A DNA stretch of 17,914 bases from an uncultured Eubacteriales bacterium (lineage in GTDB: Bacteria; Bacillota; Clostridia; Christensenellales; UMGS416), in contig UQLW01000048.1 in assembly GCA_900542005.1 (NCBI GenBank), positions 1-17,914 on the forward strand. The letters run 5' to 3'. This document shows, in pieces, positions 6,574 through 16,700 of this stretch (position 1 is the stretch's first letter; every line of letters starts with the position of its first letter). The notes under the pieces were generated by a model. That model was not told the DNA's origin. It saw only the letters and a program-made list of their open reading frames with translations, and made no database searches. The translations under genes were made by a program, and so were the position numbers.

Positions 6574-7062
6574 TTGAAAAAAGTCGGCATTGTCATGGGC
6601 AGCCAATCGGATAGGCCCATTGTAGAGAAGGCGGTCCAGCGGTTAAAGGAGTTTGGCGTACCGGTTCAGGTGCGGGTGCTTTCGGCCCACCGCACACCGG
6701 AGGAGACGGCGGCCTTTGCGCGCGGCGCGCGGGAGGCCGGCTTTGGTGTGCTGATTGCCGCCGCAGGCAAGGCGGCGGCCCTTCCGGGCGCGGTAGCGGC
6801 CTGCACCACGCTTCCTGTTATTGGCTTGCCGATCCAGGGCTCCTTCATGGATGGCCTGGATTCGCTCCTGTCCATGGTGCAAATGCCCTCGGGGATCCCT
6901 GTGGCCACAGTGGCCGTGAACGGCAGCGACAACGCCGCCCTGCTTGCGATTTCCATCCTCTCGGTGGAGGATCAATATTTGGCTGAAAAGCTTGACAAGT
7001 ACCGGGAAAAGATGGCCCAGGACGTCCTGGAGGCCGACCGGCGGACGAAGGAGGAACTGTAA
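6574..7062 (+). CDS. purE: PurE, N5-CAIR mutase / AIR carboxylase catalytic subunit
   Basis: At 162 residues it has the normal length for this enzyme, which makes CAIR at step 6 of purine synthesis in the cytoplasm. The motifs GSQSD, SAHRTPEE and QMPSGIPVATVAV are typical of class I PurE. I chose TTG 6574 because GAAGGGAG (6558-6565) is 8 bases upstream and the protein then begins KKVGIVMGSQSD; the in-frame TTG 6553 falls at the predicted transcription start and has no ribosome site. It is the first gene of the operon, 3 bases before purC. Unusual: in the loop usually read as AAHLPG, the sequence is AAALPG, so the conserved His is Ala69, and the preceding Gly is Lys66. No purK accompanies it. 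The family call is firm; the exact reaction (bicarbonate-derived N5-CAIR or free CO2) is open. Confidence 0.95.
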   Translation: MKKVGIVMGSQSDRPIVEKAVQRLKEFGVPVQVRVLSAHRTPEETAAFARGAREAGFGVLIAAAGKAAALPGAVAACTTLPVIGLPIQGSFMDGLDSLLSMVQMPSGIPVATVAVNGSDNAALLAISILSVEDQYLAEKLDKYREKMAQDVLEADRRTKEEL

Positions 7063-7065
7063 ACG

Positions 7066-7782
7066 ATGGCAGTAGAGAAAGAACAGCTTTACGAGGGCAA
7101 GGCCAAGAAGGTGTTTGCCACGGACGATCCCAGCCTGGTGATCGTGGACTATAAGGACGACGCGACCGCGCTGAACGGGCTCAAGCGGGGCACCATCCTG
7201 GGCAAGGGCGTGGTGAACAACCGCATGAGCAACCACATGTTCCGGCTGCTGGAGCAGGCGGGCGTACCCACCCATTATGTGCAGGAGCTGTCCGACCGCC
7301 GTACCCTGGTGAAGAAGGTCTCCATCGTGCCGGTGGAGGTGATCGTACGCAATATTGCCGCCGGCTCCCTGGCCAAGCGCCTGGGCCTGGAGGAAGGCAC
7401 GGAGCTGAAGAGCACGGTGCTGGAATATTGCTACAAGGACGATGCCCTGGGCGATCCCATGATCAACGACTACCATATCGCCGCCATCGGCATTGCCACC
7501 AAGGAGGAGATGGATACCATTGCCCGATACGCGCTGAAGGTGAACGAGGTGCTTCAGGAAATCCTGCGCGGCTGCAATGTGATCCTGGTGGACTTTAAGC
7601 TGGAATTCGGCCGCTTTGACGGGCAGATTATCCTGGCTGATGAGATTTCGCCGGATACCTGCCGCTTCTGGGACGCCACCACCCACGAAAAGCTGGACAA
7701 GGACCGCTTCCGCCGGGATATGGGCGGCGCGGAGGATGCCTACCAGGAGATGATGCGGCGGCTGATGGGGGAAAAGGCATGA
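7066..7782 (+). CDS. purC: SAICAR synthetase (PurC)
   Basis: A 238-residue enzyme that joins CAIR and aspartate with ATP to give SAICAR, step 7 of the pathway. The N-terminal LYEGKAKKVF and DYKDDATALNG form the glycine-rich ATP-binding part; EVIVRNIAAGSLAKR and DFKLEFGRF are the other hallmark blocks. The length matches bacterial PurC. The start ATG 7066 follows GGAGG (7050-7054) that lies inside the end of purE. The stop overlaps the purF start by 4 bases (ATGA), so translation of the two is coupled. Nothing looks damaged. Confidence 0.97.
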   Translation: MAVEKEQLYEGKAKKVFATDDPSLVIVDYKDDATALNGLKRGTILGKGVVNNRMSNHMFRLLEQAGVPTHYVQELSDRRTLVKKVSIVPVEVIVRNIAAGSLAKRLGLEEGTELKSTVLEYCYKDDALGDPMINDYHIAAIGIATKEEMDTIARYALKVNEVLQEILRGCNVILVDFKLEFGRFDGQIILADEISPDTCRFWDATTHEKLDKDRFRRDMGGAEDAYQEMMRRLMGEKA

Positions 7783-9239
7783 CCCATGGGCAGCCGCCCT
7801 TCGAGCTGATCAAGCCCCGAGGCGACCGGATGCCGGAGGAATGCGGCGTGATCGCCGCCTTCGATCCCTCAGGCAGGCCGGTAAACGATATTCTTTATTA
7901 TGGTTTATATGCGCTGCAGCACCGCGGGCAGGAATCGGCGGGCATCGCGGTATCCGACGGCAAGGCCATTCATTACCATAAGGACAAGGGCCTGGTGACC
8001 GAATGCTTTGACCGCGAGGACTGGATAGCCCAGATGGGCGAGGGCCATCTGGGCATCGGCCATGTGCGCTATTCCACAGCCGGCGATAAGCGGGTGGTCA
8101 ACGCGCAGCCCCTTGTGGTGCACTATAAGGGCGGCGAGCTGGCCCTGGCCCATAACGGGAACCTCCTCAACGCAGACAGGATTCGCTCCAGCCTCGAACA
8201 GATGGGCGTGATCCACCAGACCGACGTAGATTCCGAGGTTATCGCCAACCTGATTGCCCGGCGGGGCGACCTGCCGCTGGCAGAGGGCATTGAGGCCGCC
8301 AGCCGGGATATCCGCGGCTCCTATGCCCTGGTGGTGATGGTGGCGGACCGGGTGATTGCCATGCGCGATCCGCTGGGGATCCGGCCGCTGGCGCTGGGGC
8401 GGGTGGACGGCGCCTATGTCGTCGCATCGGAGAGCTGCGCCTTTGACTGCATGGGCGGGGAAATGATCCGCGACCTGCATCCGGGCGAGATCCTGGTGAT
8501 CGACCGCGACGGCCTGCATTCCATCCAGACCCAGGTGCCGCTGCACAGCGACCTATGCATCTTTGAATTCGTATACTTCGCCCGGCCGGATACACAGATG
8601 GACGGGATCAGCGTGTATGCCGCCCGGGAGGCGGCGGGGCGCCGCCTGGCCATGGCCTATCCGGCGCAGGCTGACCTGGTCATCGGCGTGCCGGATTCAG
8701 CCCTCCCTGCGGCGATCGGCTACGCCAAGGAATCGGGGATACCCTATGGCGAGGGCTTGGCCAAAAACCGCTATGTGGGGCGCACCTTTATCCAGCCCAA
8801 GCAAAGCATGCGGGAGGAAAGCGTTAAGATTAAGCTGAACGCCCTGCGCAGAAATGTACAGGGTAAGCGCATCGTCATGGTGGACGACTCCATTGTGCGG
8901 GGCACGACCTCCCGCAAAATCGTGGAGATGCTGCGCTCGGCGGGGGCGCGGGAGGTGCACATGCGCATCTCGTCGCCGCCGGTGACCCATCCCTGCTTCT
9001 TTGGTATCGATATTGCCGAGCGCTCGCAGCTCATCGGCGCAAGCCATGACGTAGAAGGGATCCGCGCAGCCATCGGGGCGGATTCGCTGGCCTATCTGAC
9101 GCTGCCGGACCTGATGCGCACGGTGGAAGGCTCCGGCTGCGGCTTCTGCCATGGCTGCTTCGACGGGCATTACCCCATGGATGTCGGGCAGGCGCGCCAC
9201 TATTGTCCCTTTACTTCAAAACAAGGAGATTCGATATGA
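7779..9239 (+). CDS. purF: Amidophosphoribosyltransferase (PurF), iron-sulfur type
   Basis: This 486-residue enzyme catalyses the committed step, PRPP plus glutamine to phosphoribosylamine. The N-terminal Ntn glutaminase starts at Cys22 (CGVIAAFDP), which must be exposed by removing a 21-residue propeptide; LQHRGQESAGI follows. The C-terminal phosphoribosyltransferase domain carries the PRPP loop VMVDDSIVRGTTS with Asp369 and Asp370. Cys260, Cys406, Cys457 and Cys460 match in context and spacing the four [4Fe-4S] ligands of the Bacillus enzyme, which make it oxygen-labile and feedback-inhibited by purine nucleotides. The ATG 7779 start overlaps purC (ATGA) and has GGGGGAAAAGG upstream; ATG 7830, four residues before the Cys, is an alternative. 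The stop overlaps the purM start. Confidence 0.96.
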   Translation: MTHGQPPFELIKPRGDRMPEECGVIAAFDPSGRPVNDILYYGLYALQHRGQESAGIAVSDGKAIHYHKDKGLVTECFDREDWIAQMGEGHLGIGHVRYSTAGDKRVVNAQPLVVHYKGGELALAHNGNLLNADRIRSSLEQMGVIHQTDVDSEVIANLIARRGDLPLAEGIEAASRDIRGSYALVVMVADRVIAMRDPLGIRPLALGRVDGAYVVASESCAFDCMGGEMIRDLHPGEILVIDRDGLHSIQTQVPLHSDLCIFEFVYFARPDTQMDGISVYAAREAAGRRLAMAYPAQADLVIGVPDSALPAAIGYAKESGIPYGEGLAKNRYVGRTFIQPKQSMREESVKIKLNALRRNVQGKRIVMVDDSIVRGTTSRKIVEMLRSAGAREVHMRISSPPVTHPCFFGIDIAERSQLIGASHDVEGIRAAIGADSLAYLTLPDLMRTVEGSGCGFCHGCFDGHYPMDVGQARHYCPFTSKQGDSI

Positions 9240-10258
9240 TTGATTACAAAGCTGCCGGCGTCGACGTAGAAGCCGGCTATGCGGCGGTTAAGCTGATGAA
9301 GGAGCATACCAAGTCGACCTTCAGCGAAAGGGTGTTGGGCGACCTGGGCTCCTTTGGCGGCTTCTTTTCGGTGGCCGGCCTGGGTGGGCAGGACCCGGTG
9401 ATGGTGGCCGGTACCGACGGCGTGGGCACCAAGCTGAAGCTTGCCTTTGTGATGGATATTCACGATACGGTGGGCATCGACTGTGTGGCCATGTGCGTGA
9501 ATGATATTGTCTGCCAGGGCGCGGCGCCGCTGATTTTCCTGGACTACCTGGCTACCGGCAAGCTGGTGCCGGAAAAGGCCGCCCAGATCGTCAAGGGCGT
9601 GGCGGAGGGCTGCCGCCAGGCGGGCTGCGCGCTTATCGGCGGGGAAACCGCCGAGATGCCCGGGTTCTATCCCGAGGGGGAATACGACCTGGCCGGCTTT
9701 GCCGTAGGCTTGGTGGACCGCCCCAAGATCGTGGATGGGCACGGGATCAAGCCGGGGGACGCGCTGGTGGGCTTGGCCTCCACCGGTGTGCACAGCAACG
9801 GCTTTTCCCTGGTGCGCCGCCTGGTGGGCGAGGACTATGCCAAGCTTTCGGCCCACAGCGACGAGCTGGGTGGGAGCCTGGGCGAGACGCTGCTGACGCC
9901 TACGCGGATTTATGTCAAGACCATCCTGGAGCTTATCAAGCAATATTCCATCAAGGGCATGGCCCATATCACCGGCGGCGGCTTTATTGAGAACATTCCG
10001 CGCATGCTGCCGGAGGGCTGCGGCGCCGCTATCCGGCTGGGCTCCTGGGAGATGCCGCCGGTATTCCCCATGCTGACCCGCTTGGGCTCCTTGGATACCC
10101 GTTCGGCCTATAATACCTTTAATATGGGCATCGGCATGGTGCTGGCGGTGCCGGCCGGGGAGGCGGAAGCCGTGGCCGCCGCGGCGCAGGCGCTGGGGCA
10201 GCCGGCCTTTGTGATCGGCGAGGTTGTTGAGGGCAGCCGGGAGGTTGAGCTGCGATGA
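9236..10258 (+). CDS. purM: AIR synthetase (PurM)
   Basis: A 340-residue enzyme that closes FGAM to aminoimidazole ribotide with ATP, step 5. Blocks in order: GTDGVGTKLKLA (phosphate/ATP site), GGETAEMPGFY, STGVHSNGFSLVRR and ITGGGFIENIPRMLP, all standard for the AIRS family that also includes PurL. I chose ATG 9236 because AAGGAG (9222-9227) sits 8 bases upstream and the length then matches the family; an in-frame GTG at 9203 would add a tail of 11 residues with no homology. It overlaps purF at the start and purN at the end, both by ATGA, so three genes are translated in relay. Confidence 0.97.
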   Translation: MIDYKAAGVDVEAGYAAVKLMKEHTKSTFSERVLGDLGSFGGFFSVAGLGGQDPVMVAGTDGVGTKLKLAFVMDIHDTVGIDCVAMCVNDIVCQGAAPLIFLDYLATGKLVPEKAAQIVKGVAEGCRQAGCALIGGETAEMPGFYPEGEYDLAGFAVGLVDRPKIVDGHGIKPGDALVGLASTGVHSNGFSLVRRLVGEDYAKLSAHSDELGGSLGETLLTPTRIYVKTILELIKQYSIKGMAHITGGGFIENIPRMLPEGCGAAIRLGSWEMPPVFPMLTRLGSLDTRSAYNTFNMGIGMVLAVPAGEAEAVAAAAQALGQPAFVIGEVVEGSREVELR

Positions 10259-10878
10259 AGCGCATTGCGGTGCTGGCTTCCGGCGGCGGCACCAACCTGC
10301 AGGCGGTCATGGACGCCTGCAGCCGGGGCGAAATTGATGGCCAGGTGGCGCTGGTTGTGGTGAACCGCAAGGCGGCCTATGCGCGGGAACGGGCGAAGGC
10401 CGCCGGGATCAAGACACGCTACCTCAACAAGACGCAATTTGAGTCGCCCGAGGCGATGGATCGGGCCATGCTGGCGCTCTTCCGGCAGGAGGCCATCGAT
10501 GTAGTGGTGCTGGCCGGGTATCTTTCCATTTTGGGTCACGAAACCATTTCCGCCTATGAGAACCGCATTTTGAACACTCACCCCGCGCTGATCCCTTCCT
10601 TTTGCGGTATGGGCTACTGGGGGCATCATGTGCACCAGGCGGTGCTGGATTACGGGGCTAAGGTCTCCGGCTGCACCGTCCACCTTGTCAATGAAGAGAC
10701 CGACGGAGGGCCGATTGTGCTGCAGGAAGCCGTCCCGGTGATGGATGACGACACGGCCGATACCCTGGCCGCCCGCATCCTGCCGGTAGAGCATAAGCTG
10801 CTGCCCAAGGCCGTGGGCTATCTGTGCGCCGGACGCCTGAACGTCGAGGGGCGCAAAGTGACAATCAAAGGAGAATAG
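10255..10878 (+). CDS. purN: GAR transformylase, formyl-tetrahydrofolate dependent (PurN)
   Basis: A 207-residue enzyme that formylates GAR with 10-formyl-THF, step 3. LASGGGTNLQAV is the phosphate-binding loop. The catalytic triad is visible as Asn107 and His109 in NTHPALIPSF and Asp150 in ETDGGPIVLQE. Length is normal. The start overlaps the purM stop by ATGA; the stop is 1 base before the purH start, and its last codons contain the purH ribosome site. The formate-dependent alternative PurT is not present in the window. I see no defects. Confidence 0.97.
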   Translation: MKRIAVLASGGGTNLQAVMDACSRGEIDGQVALVVVNRKAAYARERAKAAGIKTRYLNKTQFESPEAMDRAMLALFRQEAIDVVVLAGYLSILGHETISAYENRILNTHPALIPSFCGMGYWGHHVHQAVLDYGAKVSGCTVHLVNEETDGGPIVLQEAVPVMDDDTADTLAARILPVEHKLLPKAVGYLCAGRLNVEGRKVTIKGE

Positions 10879-10879
10879 C

Positions 10880-12421
10880 ATGAAACGCGCATTGATTTCT
10901 GTTTCGGATAAGACCGGTATCGTGGAGCTTGCCAAGGAAATTTCCGCTCTGGGCTATGAGATCCTCTCCACCGGCGGCACGGCGAAGACCCTGGAGAACG
11001 CCGGCGTGGCCGTGACCTCGGTCAGCGATGTGACCGGCTTCCCCGAATGCCTGGACGGCCGGGTCAAAACGCTGCATCCGGCCATTCACGGCGGGCTGCT
11101 GGCCATGCGGGGCAACCCCGAGCATATGCGGCAAATCAAGGAGCTGGGCATCGAGCCCATCGACCTTGTGGTGATCAACCTGTATCCCTTCCGCCAGACC
11201 ATTGCCAAGCCAGGCGTAACCCGCGAGGACGCCATTGAAAATATCGATATCGGCGGCCCCACGATGATCCGGGCCGCGGCGAAGAACTGGCAGGACGTGG
11301 TGGTCATGGTGGATCCCGCCGACTACGCGGGCGTGCTGGCGCAGCTGAAGGCAAAGGGCGAGGTGGACGAGGCGACCCATCTGCGGCTGGCCTACAAGGT
11401 GTTCGAGCATACCGCCAGCTATGACGCGCTGGTGGCCGACTACCTGCGCAAGCAGGTGGGCATCGGCTTCCCCGATACGCTGACCATGACCTTTGAAAAG
11501 CAGCAGGAGCTGCGTTATGGCGAGAATCCCCATCAGAACGCCCGCTTCTACCGGGAGCTGGGCGACGTATCGGGCACCCTGGCCGCGGCCGAGCAGCTGC
11601 ACGGCAAGGAGCTCTCCTACAACAACATCGGCGACACCAACGGCGCGCTGGACGTGCTGCGGGAGTTCACCGACAAGCCCTGCGTGGTGGGCGTGAAGCA
11701 CGCCAACCCCTGCGGCGTGGGCGTGGCCGGTACGCTGGAGGAGGCCTGGGATAAGGCCTATGAAGCCGACCCGGTATCCATCTTTGGCGGCATTGTGGTG
11801 ACCAACCAGGTGATGGACGTGCCCACGGCCCAGAAGATCGCCAAAATCTTCATTGAGATCGTGGTAGCGCCGGACTACGAGCCCGAAGCGCTGAAAATCC
11901 TTTCCAAGAAGAAGAACATCCGCCTGCTGAAGCTGCCCACCATATCCCAGCCGCTGCCCAAGGACGCCTGGGACATGAAGCGGGTGGCCGGCGGCCTGCT
12001 GGTGCAGGAGCGGGACGACCAGCTCCTGGGCGATGAGCTCAAGGTGGTCACGGACCGCGCGCCCACGGAGAAGGAGCTGGAGGACGCGCTCTTTGCCTGG
12101 AAGATCGTCAAGCATACCAAGTCCAACGGCATCGCGGTGGCCAAGGATGGCCAGTCCCTGGGCATCGGACCCGGCCAGGTAAACCGCATCTGGGCCACAG
12201 AACAGGCGCTGGAGCGCTCCGGCGACAAGGTAAAGGGCGCGGCCCTGGCCTCTGACGCCTTCTTCCCCTTTGACGACTGCGCCAAGGCGGCCATTGCGGC
12301 GGGCATTACCTGCATCATCCAGCCTGGCGGCTCCGTGCGGGACGAGGATTCCATCAAAGCCTGCAACGAGGCCGGCATTGCCATGGTTTTCACCGGCATG
12401 CGCCATTTCAAGCATTCCTAA
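10880..12421 (+). CDS. purH: Bifunctional AICAR transformylase / IMP cyclohydrolase (PurH)
   Basis: A 513-residue enzyme performing the last two steps to IMP. The N-terminal MGS-like cyclohydrolase domain (about 1-145) holds STGGTAKTL, VTGFPECLDGRVKTLHP and the IDIGGPTMIRAAAKN block. The transformylase domain follows, with the key Lys273-His274 in VKHANPCGVG, then SIFGGIVVTN and KSNGIAVAKDG. The C-terminus, GMRHFKHS, is the usual ending. AAAGGAG (10867-10873) precedes ATG 10880. It uses the same folate cofactor as PurN and follows it directly. The gene is intact. Confidence 0.97.
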   Translation: MKRALISVSDKTGIVELAKEISALGYEILSTGGTAKTLENAGVAVTSVSDVTGFPECLDGRVKTLHPAIHGGLLAMRGNPEHMRQIKELGIEPIDLVVINLYPFRQTIAKPGVTREDAIENIDIGGPTMIRAAAKNWQDVVVMVDPADYAGVLAQLKAKGEVDEATHLRLAYKVFEHTASYDALVADYLRKQVGIGFPDTLTMTFEKQQELRYGENPHQNARFYRELGDVSGTLAAAEQLHGKELSYNNIGDTNGALDVLREFTDKPCVVGVKHANPCGVGVAGTLEEAWDKAYEADPVSIFGGIVVTNQVMDVPTAQKIAKIFIEIVVAPDYEPEALKILSKKKNIRLLKLPTISQPLPKDAWDMKRVAGGLLVQERDDQLLGDELKVVTDRAPTEKELEDALFAWKIVKHTKSNGIAVAKDGQSLGIGPGQVNRIWATEQALERSGDKVKGAALASDAFFPFDDCAKAAIAAGITCIIQPGGSVRDEDSIKACNEAGIAMVFTGMRHFKHS

Positions 12422-12431
12422 GGGGGTAGCC

Positions 12432-13700
12432 ATGAAGGTATTGATTGTTGGCGGCGGCGGGCGGGAGCACGCCGTAGCGGCCAAGCTGATGGAATCGCCC
12501 CTGGTGGACAAGCTCTATGCCGCGCCGGGCAACGGCGGGATTGCCGCCCTGGCCCAATGCGTGGACATCAAGGCCACCGACGTGGCGGCCATGGTGGACT
12601 TTGCCCGGCGGGAGGGCATTGACTTTGTATGCGTCACGCCGGACGACCCGCTGGCAGCGGGCATGGTGGACGCCATGGAGGCGGCGGGGATTGCCGCCTT
12701 CGGCCCCAACCAGGCCGCTGCGCAGATCGAGGCCAGCAAGGTTTTCTGCAAGGATCTGATGCATAAATACCACATCCCCACCGCGGAATACGCCGTGTTC
12801 AGCGAGGCGGAGCCGGCCCGCGCCTATATCCGGGAAAAGGGCGCGCCGATTGTCATCAAGGCCGACGGGCTGGCCCTGGGCAAGGGCGTCTTTGTGGCCT
12901 CCACCCTGAAGGAGGCGCTGGAGGCGGTGGACGCCATCATGGTGGAGGGGCGCTTTGGCGCCGCCGGCGCCCGGGTGCTGGTGGAGGAGTGCCTCCAGGG
13001 CCCCGAGGTCTCCATGATGTGCTTTACCGATGGCAAAACCATCGTGCCGATGATCCCCAGCCAGGATCACAAGCGGGCCTATGACCACGACGAGGGCCCC
13101 AATACCGGCGGCATGGGCGTCATCGCCCCAACCCCGAATATGACCGGGCAGCTGGCCGGCGAGGTGATGGAAACCATCCTGCTGCCCACCGTGCGGGCCA
13201 TGGAGGCCGAAGGCCGCCCCTTCAAGGGGGTGCTCTATGCCGGGCTGATGCTGACCGAAAAAGGGCCGAAGGTGCTGGAGTACAACGCGCGCTTCGGCGA
13301 CCCGGAGACGCAGGCGGTGCTGCCGCTGCTGGAGAGCGACCTGATGGAGATCTTTATGGCGGTGCGCGAGGGAAGGCTCGAGCAGTGCCCGATCCGCTGG
13401 AGGACAGGGGCTTCCGCCCTGGTTGTGATGGCGGCCGGCGGCTATCCCGGCAGCTACGAAAAGGGTAACGTCATTACCGGATTGGACGAGGTGCGGCAGG
13501 CCCAGGTATACCACGCGGGTACGGCGGTCCGGGAGGGGCAGATCGTGACCAACGGCGGCCGGGTGCTGGGCGTATCGGCCCAGGGCGATACCCTGGCCGC
13601 GGCGCTGGACACGGCCTATGAGGCTGTATCGCACATTCACTTTAAGGATGCTTTCTACCGCCGGGATATCGGCGCGAAGGCGAAGGGAGTTAAGCAATGA
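12432..13700 (+). CDS. purD: GAR synthetase (PurD)
   Basis: A 422-residue ATP-grasp ligase that joins phosphoribosylamine and glycine, step 2. It begins MKVLIVGGGGREHA, the family signature. The ATP-grasp region includes PIVIKADGLALGKGV and the block around Asp212-His213-Lys214 (SQDHKRAYDHDEGPNTGGMG), followed by LEYNARFGDPETQ. Where most family members have a GPE-type loop, this one reads VTPDDPLAAG, a mild variation. The start ATG 12432 has AAGGGGGT upstream (12420-12427) and gives the normal length; a longer frame upstream overlaps purH and lacks a ribosome site. The stop overlaps the purL start by ATGA. Confidence 0.96.
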   Translation: MKVLIVGGGGREHAVAAKLMESPLVDKLYAAPGNGGIAALAQCVDIKATDVAAMVDFARREGIDFVCVTPDDPLAAGMVDAMEAAGIAAFGPNQAAAQIEASKVFCKDLMHKYHIPTAEYAVFSEAEPARAYIREKGAPIVIKADGLALGKGVFVASTLKEALEAVDAIMVEGRFGAAGARVLVEECLQGPEVSMMCFTDGKTIVPMIPSQDHKRAYDHDEGPNTGGMGVIAPTPNMTGQLAGEVMETILLPTVRAMEAEGRPFKGVLYAGLMLTEKGPKVLEYNARFGDPETQAVLPLLESDLMEIFMAVREGRLEQCPIRWRTGASALVVMAAGGYPGSYEKGNVITGLDEVRQAQVYHAGTAVREGQIVTNGGRVLGVSAQGDTLAAALDTAYEAVSHIHFKDAFYRRDIGAKAKGVKQ

Positions 13701-16700
13701 GCCAGGTTCGGCGGCTTTATGTAGAGAAAAAACCGGGCTTTGACGGCGAGGCCCAGGCGCTGTGCAGGGATCTGCGCCACCAGCTGGGCCTGAAGGGCCT
13801 GACCGGCGTTCGCATCCTGGTGCGCTATGACGTAGCAGGCATGGAGGAGGACGACTATGCCAAGGCCTGCGTTTCCATCTTTTCTGAGCCCATGGTGGAT
13901 CAGATCTTCCACGAGGAGCTGCCCGAAGGCATGGGCCAGGCCTTTGCCCGGGAATATCTGCCCGGCCAGTACGATCAGCGGGCCGACTCAGCGGCCCAGT
14001 GCGTGCAGCTTCTGACCCAGGGCGCCCGGCCCCAGGTGCGGGTGGCTACCGTATATGGCCTTACGGGCGAGCTGACCGGCGATCAGCTGGAGGCGGTAAA
14101 GGGATACCTCATTAACCCGGTGGATTCCTGCCAGGGCCCGATGGAAAAGTTCGATACGCTGGATATGGTGCTGGATACGCCGGAGGACGTGAAGGTGATG
14201 GAGGGCTTCACCCAGCTCTCCCGCCAGGAGATGGCCAAGCTCCGGGAGGAAATGGGCCTGGCCATGTCGCTGGAGGACGCGCTGTTTGTGGCGGCGTATT
14301 TTGCCCGTCAGGGCCGGGATCCCTTCCTGACGGAGATCCGGGTGATCGATACCTATTGGAGCGACCACTGCCGGCATACGACCTTCCTGACCCGTCTGGA
14401 GGATGTGGACTTTGAGGAATCCCCGTACCTGCACCGCGTCAAGGGCGTATGGCAGAGCTATAACCAGGCCCGCGAGGTGCTGTATGCCGGGCGGATGGAT
14501 GAGAAATACCTGTGCCTGATGGATCTGGCCACCATTGGCGCCAAGCTTCTCAAGCGCCGCGGCCTGCTGGATGATCTGGACGAGTCCGAGGAGATCAATG
14601 CCTGCTCCATCCGCTGCGAAATTGAGGTGGACGGCAAAAAAGAGCCCTGGCTCATCATGTTCAAGAACGAGACCCACAACCACCCCACCGAGATCGAGCC
14701 CTTCGGCGGGGCGGCCACCTGCCTGGGCGGCGCCATCCGCGACCCGCTTTCGGGCCGGAGCTATGTATACCAGGCGATGCGCGTGACGGGCAGCGCCGAT
14801 CCCCGGGCCCATCTGAAGGATACGCTGCCCGGCAAGCTGCCCCAGCGCAAGATCACCCAGGGCGCCGCGGCGGGCTACAGCTCCTATGGCAACCAGATCG
14901 GGCTGGCGACCGGCCAGGTGGTGGAGATCTACCACCCCGGATACGCTGCCAAGCGGCTGGAGATCGGCGCGGTGGTGGGCGCAGCCCCGGCCGGTAACGT
15001 GGTGCGGGAGACGCCCGCGCCCGGCGACGTGGTGGTGCTCCTGGGCGGGCGTACCGGCCGCGATGGCTGCGGCGGGGCGACCGGCTCCTCCAAGGCCCAC
15101 ACGGCCGCTTCCATCGATACCTGCGGCGCAGAGGTGCAGAAGGGCAATCCGCTGACCGAGCGCAAGCTGCAGCGGCTCTTCCGCAATCCGGATGCCTCCC
15201 GGCGCATCAAGCGCTGCAATGACTTTGGCGCCGGCGGCGTGTGCGTTGCGGTAGGCGAGCTGGCGCCCGGGCTGGACATCGACCTGGATAAGGTGCCCCG
15301 CAAGTATGAGGGGCTGGACGGCACGGAGCTGGCAATCTCCGAGTCGCAGGAGCGCATGGCGGTGGTGCTGGACCCCAAGGACGTCGAGGCCTTCATGCAG
15401 CTGGCTGCCCAGGAGAACCTGGAGGCCACGGTGGTGGCGACGGTCACCGACCGCGCGCGGATGCGTATGACCTGGCGGGGGAAGGTGCTGGTAGACCTGG
15501 AGCGCGCCTTCCTGGATACCAATGGCGTCACCCAGGTGGCCAATGCCCGGGTAACCGCGCCGGAGGGCAATTACTTCGACGGCAAGCCTGTAGAGGATGT
15601 GCGGGCCAAGTGGCTGGAGATCCTGGGCAGCCTCAATGGGTCCTCCCAGCGGGGCCTGGCCGAGCGCTTTGACGCCTCCATTGGCGCGGGCACGGTGCTG
15701 ATGCCCTTTGCCGGCAAGTACCAGCATACGCCCACCCAGGCGATGGCGGCCAAGCTGCCGGTGCTGAAGGGGCAGACGACGGCGGGTACGCTGATGGCCT
15801 TCGGCTTCGATCCTTACCTGTCCAGCTGGAGCCCCTTCCATGGCGCGGTGTATGCGGTGGTGGAGTCCATGGCCAGGATTGCCTGCGCCGGCGGCGATGT
15901 ACGCCGCGTACGGCTGACCTTCCAGGAATACTTCGAGCGGCTGAACCAGGCGCCGGAGCGCTGGGGCAAGCCCCTGGCCGCGCTGCTGGGCGCATATTAT
16001 GCCCAGGATAAGCTGGGCGCGCCGTCCATCGGCGGTAAGGACTCCATGAGCGGCAGCTTTGAGGATATGGATGTGCCGCCCACGCTGGTGTCCTTTGCCC
16101 TGGCGCCGGCCGATATGAAGCATGTGATCTCCGGCGAGCTGAAGGCGGCGGGCGACCGGCTTGCGCTGCTGCGCTTGCCCCGGGATGAAGAGGAGCTGCC
16201 AGACTTTGACCGGTTTCTGGCCAATTGCGAAGCGCTGACCCAGGCGATCGCTGAGGGTCGTGTGGTGGCGGCCCATACCGTAGCGGCCGGCGGGCTGGCG
16301 GAGACCGTGGCCCGCATGGGCTTTGGCAATATGCTGGGCGCGAAGCTGGAGGTATCCGCTGAGGAGCTGTTTGCCTACCAGCCCGGCTGCATCGTGGTGG
16401 AGCTGAAGGCGGGCGCGGCGCTGGCGGAGGCCGAGATCATCGGCTCGGTAACGGAGGAGCGTATCCTTGTGGCGGCGGGCGCGCGCCTTGACCTGCAGGA
16501 GGCGCTGGAGACCTTTGAGGGCGTCTTTGAGGGCGTGTTCCCCATCCGCAAGGGCGAGGAGCAGGAGGCCATCGAGAGCCGGCTGTATACCGGACGCAAC
16601 GAGCGGCGCCCGGCGGCGAAGCTCGCCCGTCCCCGGGTGCTGATCCCTGTATTCCCCGGCACCAACTGCGAGTACGACACCGTGCGCGCCTTTGAGCGGG

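Noticed and set aside
10865..12511. 548-codon frame on the - strand across purH
   Set aside because: It is a shadow of purH with the same His/Gly/Leu-rich composition as the other antisense frames.
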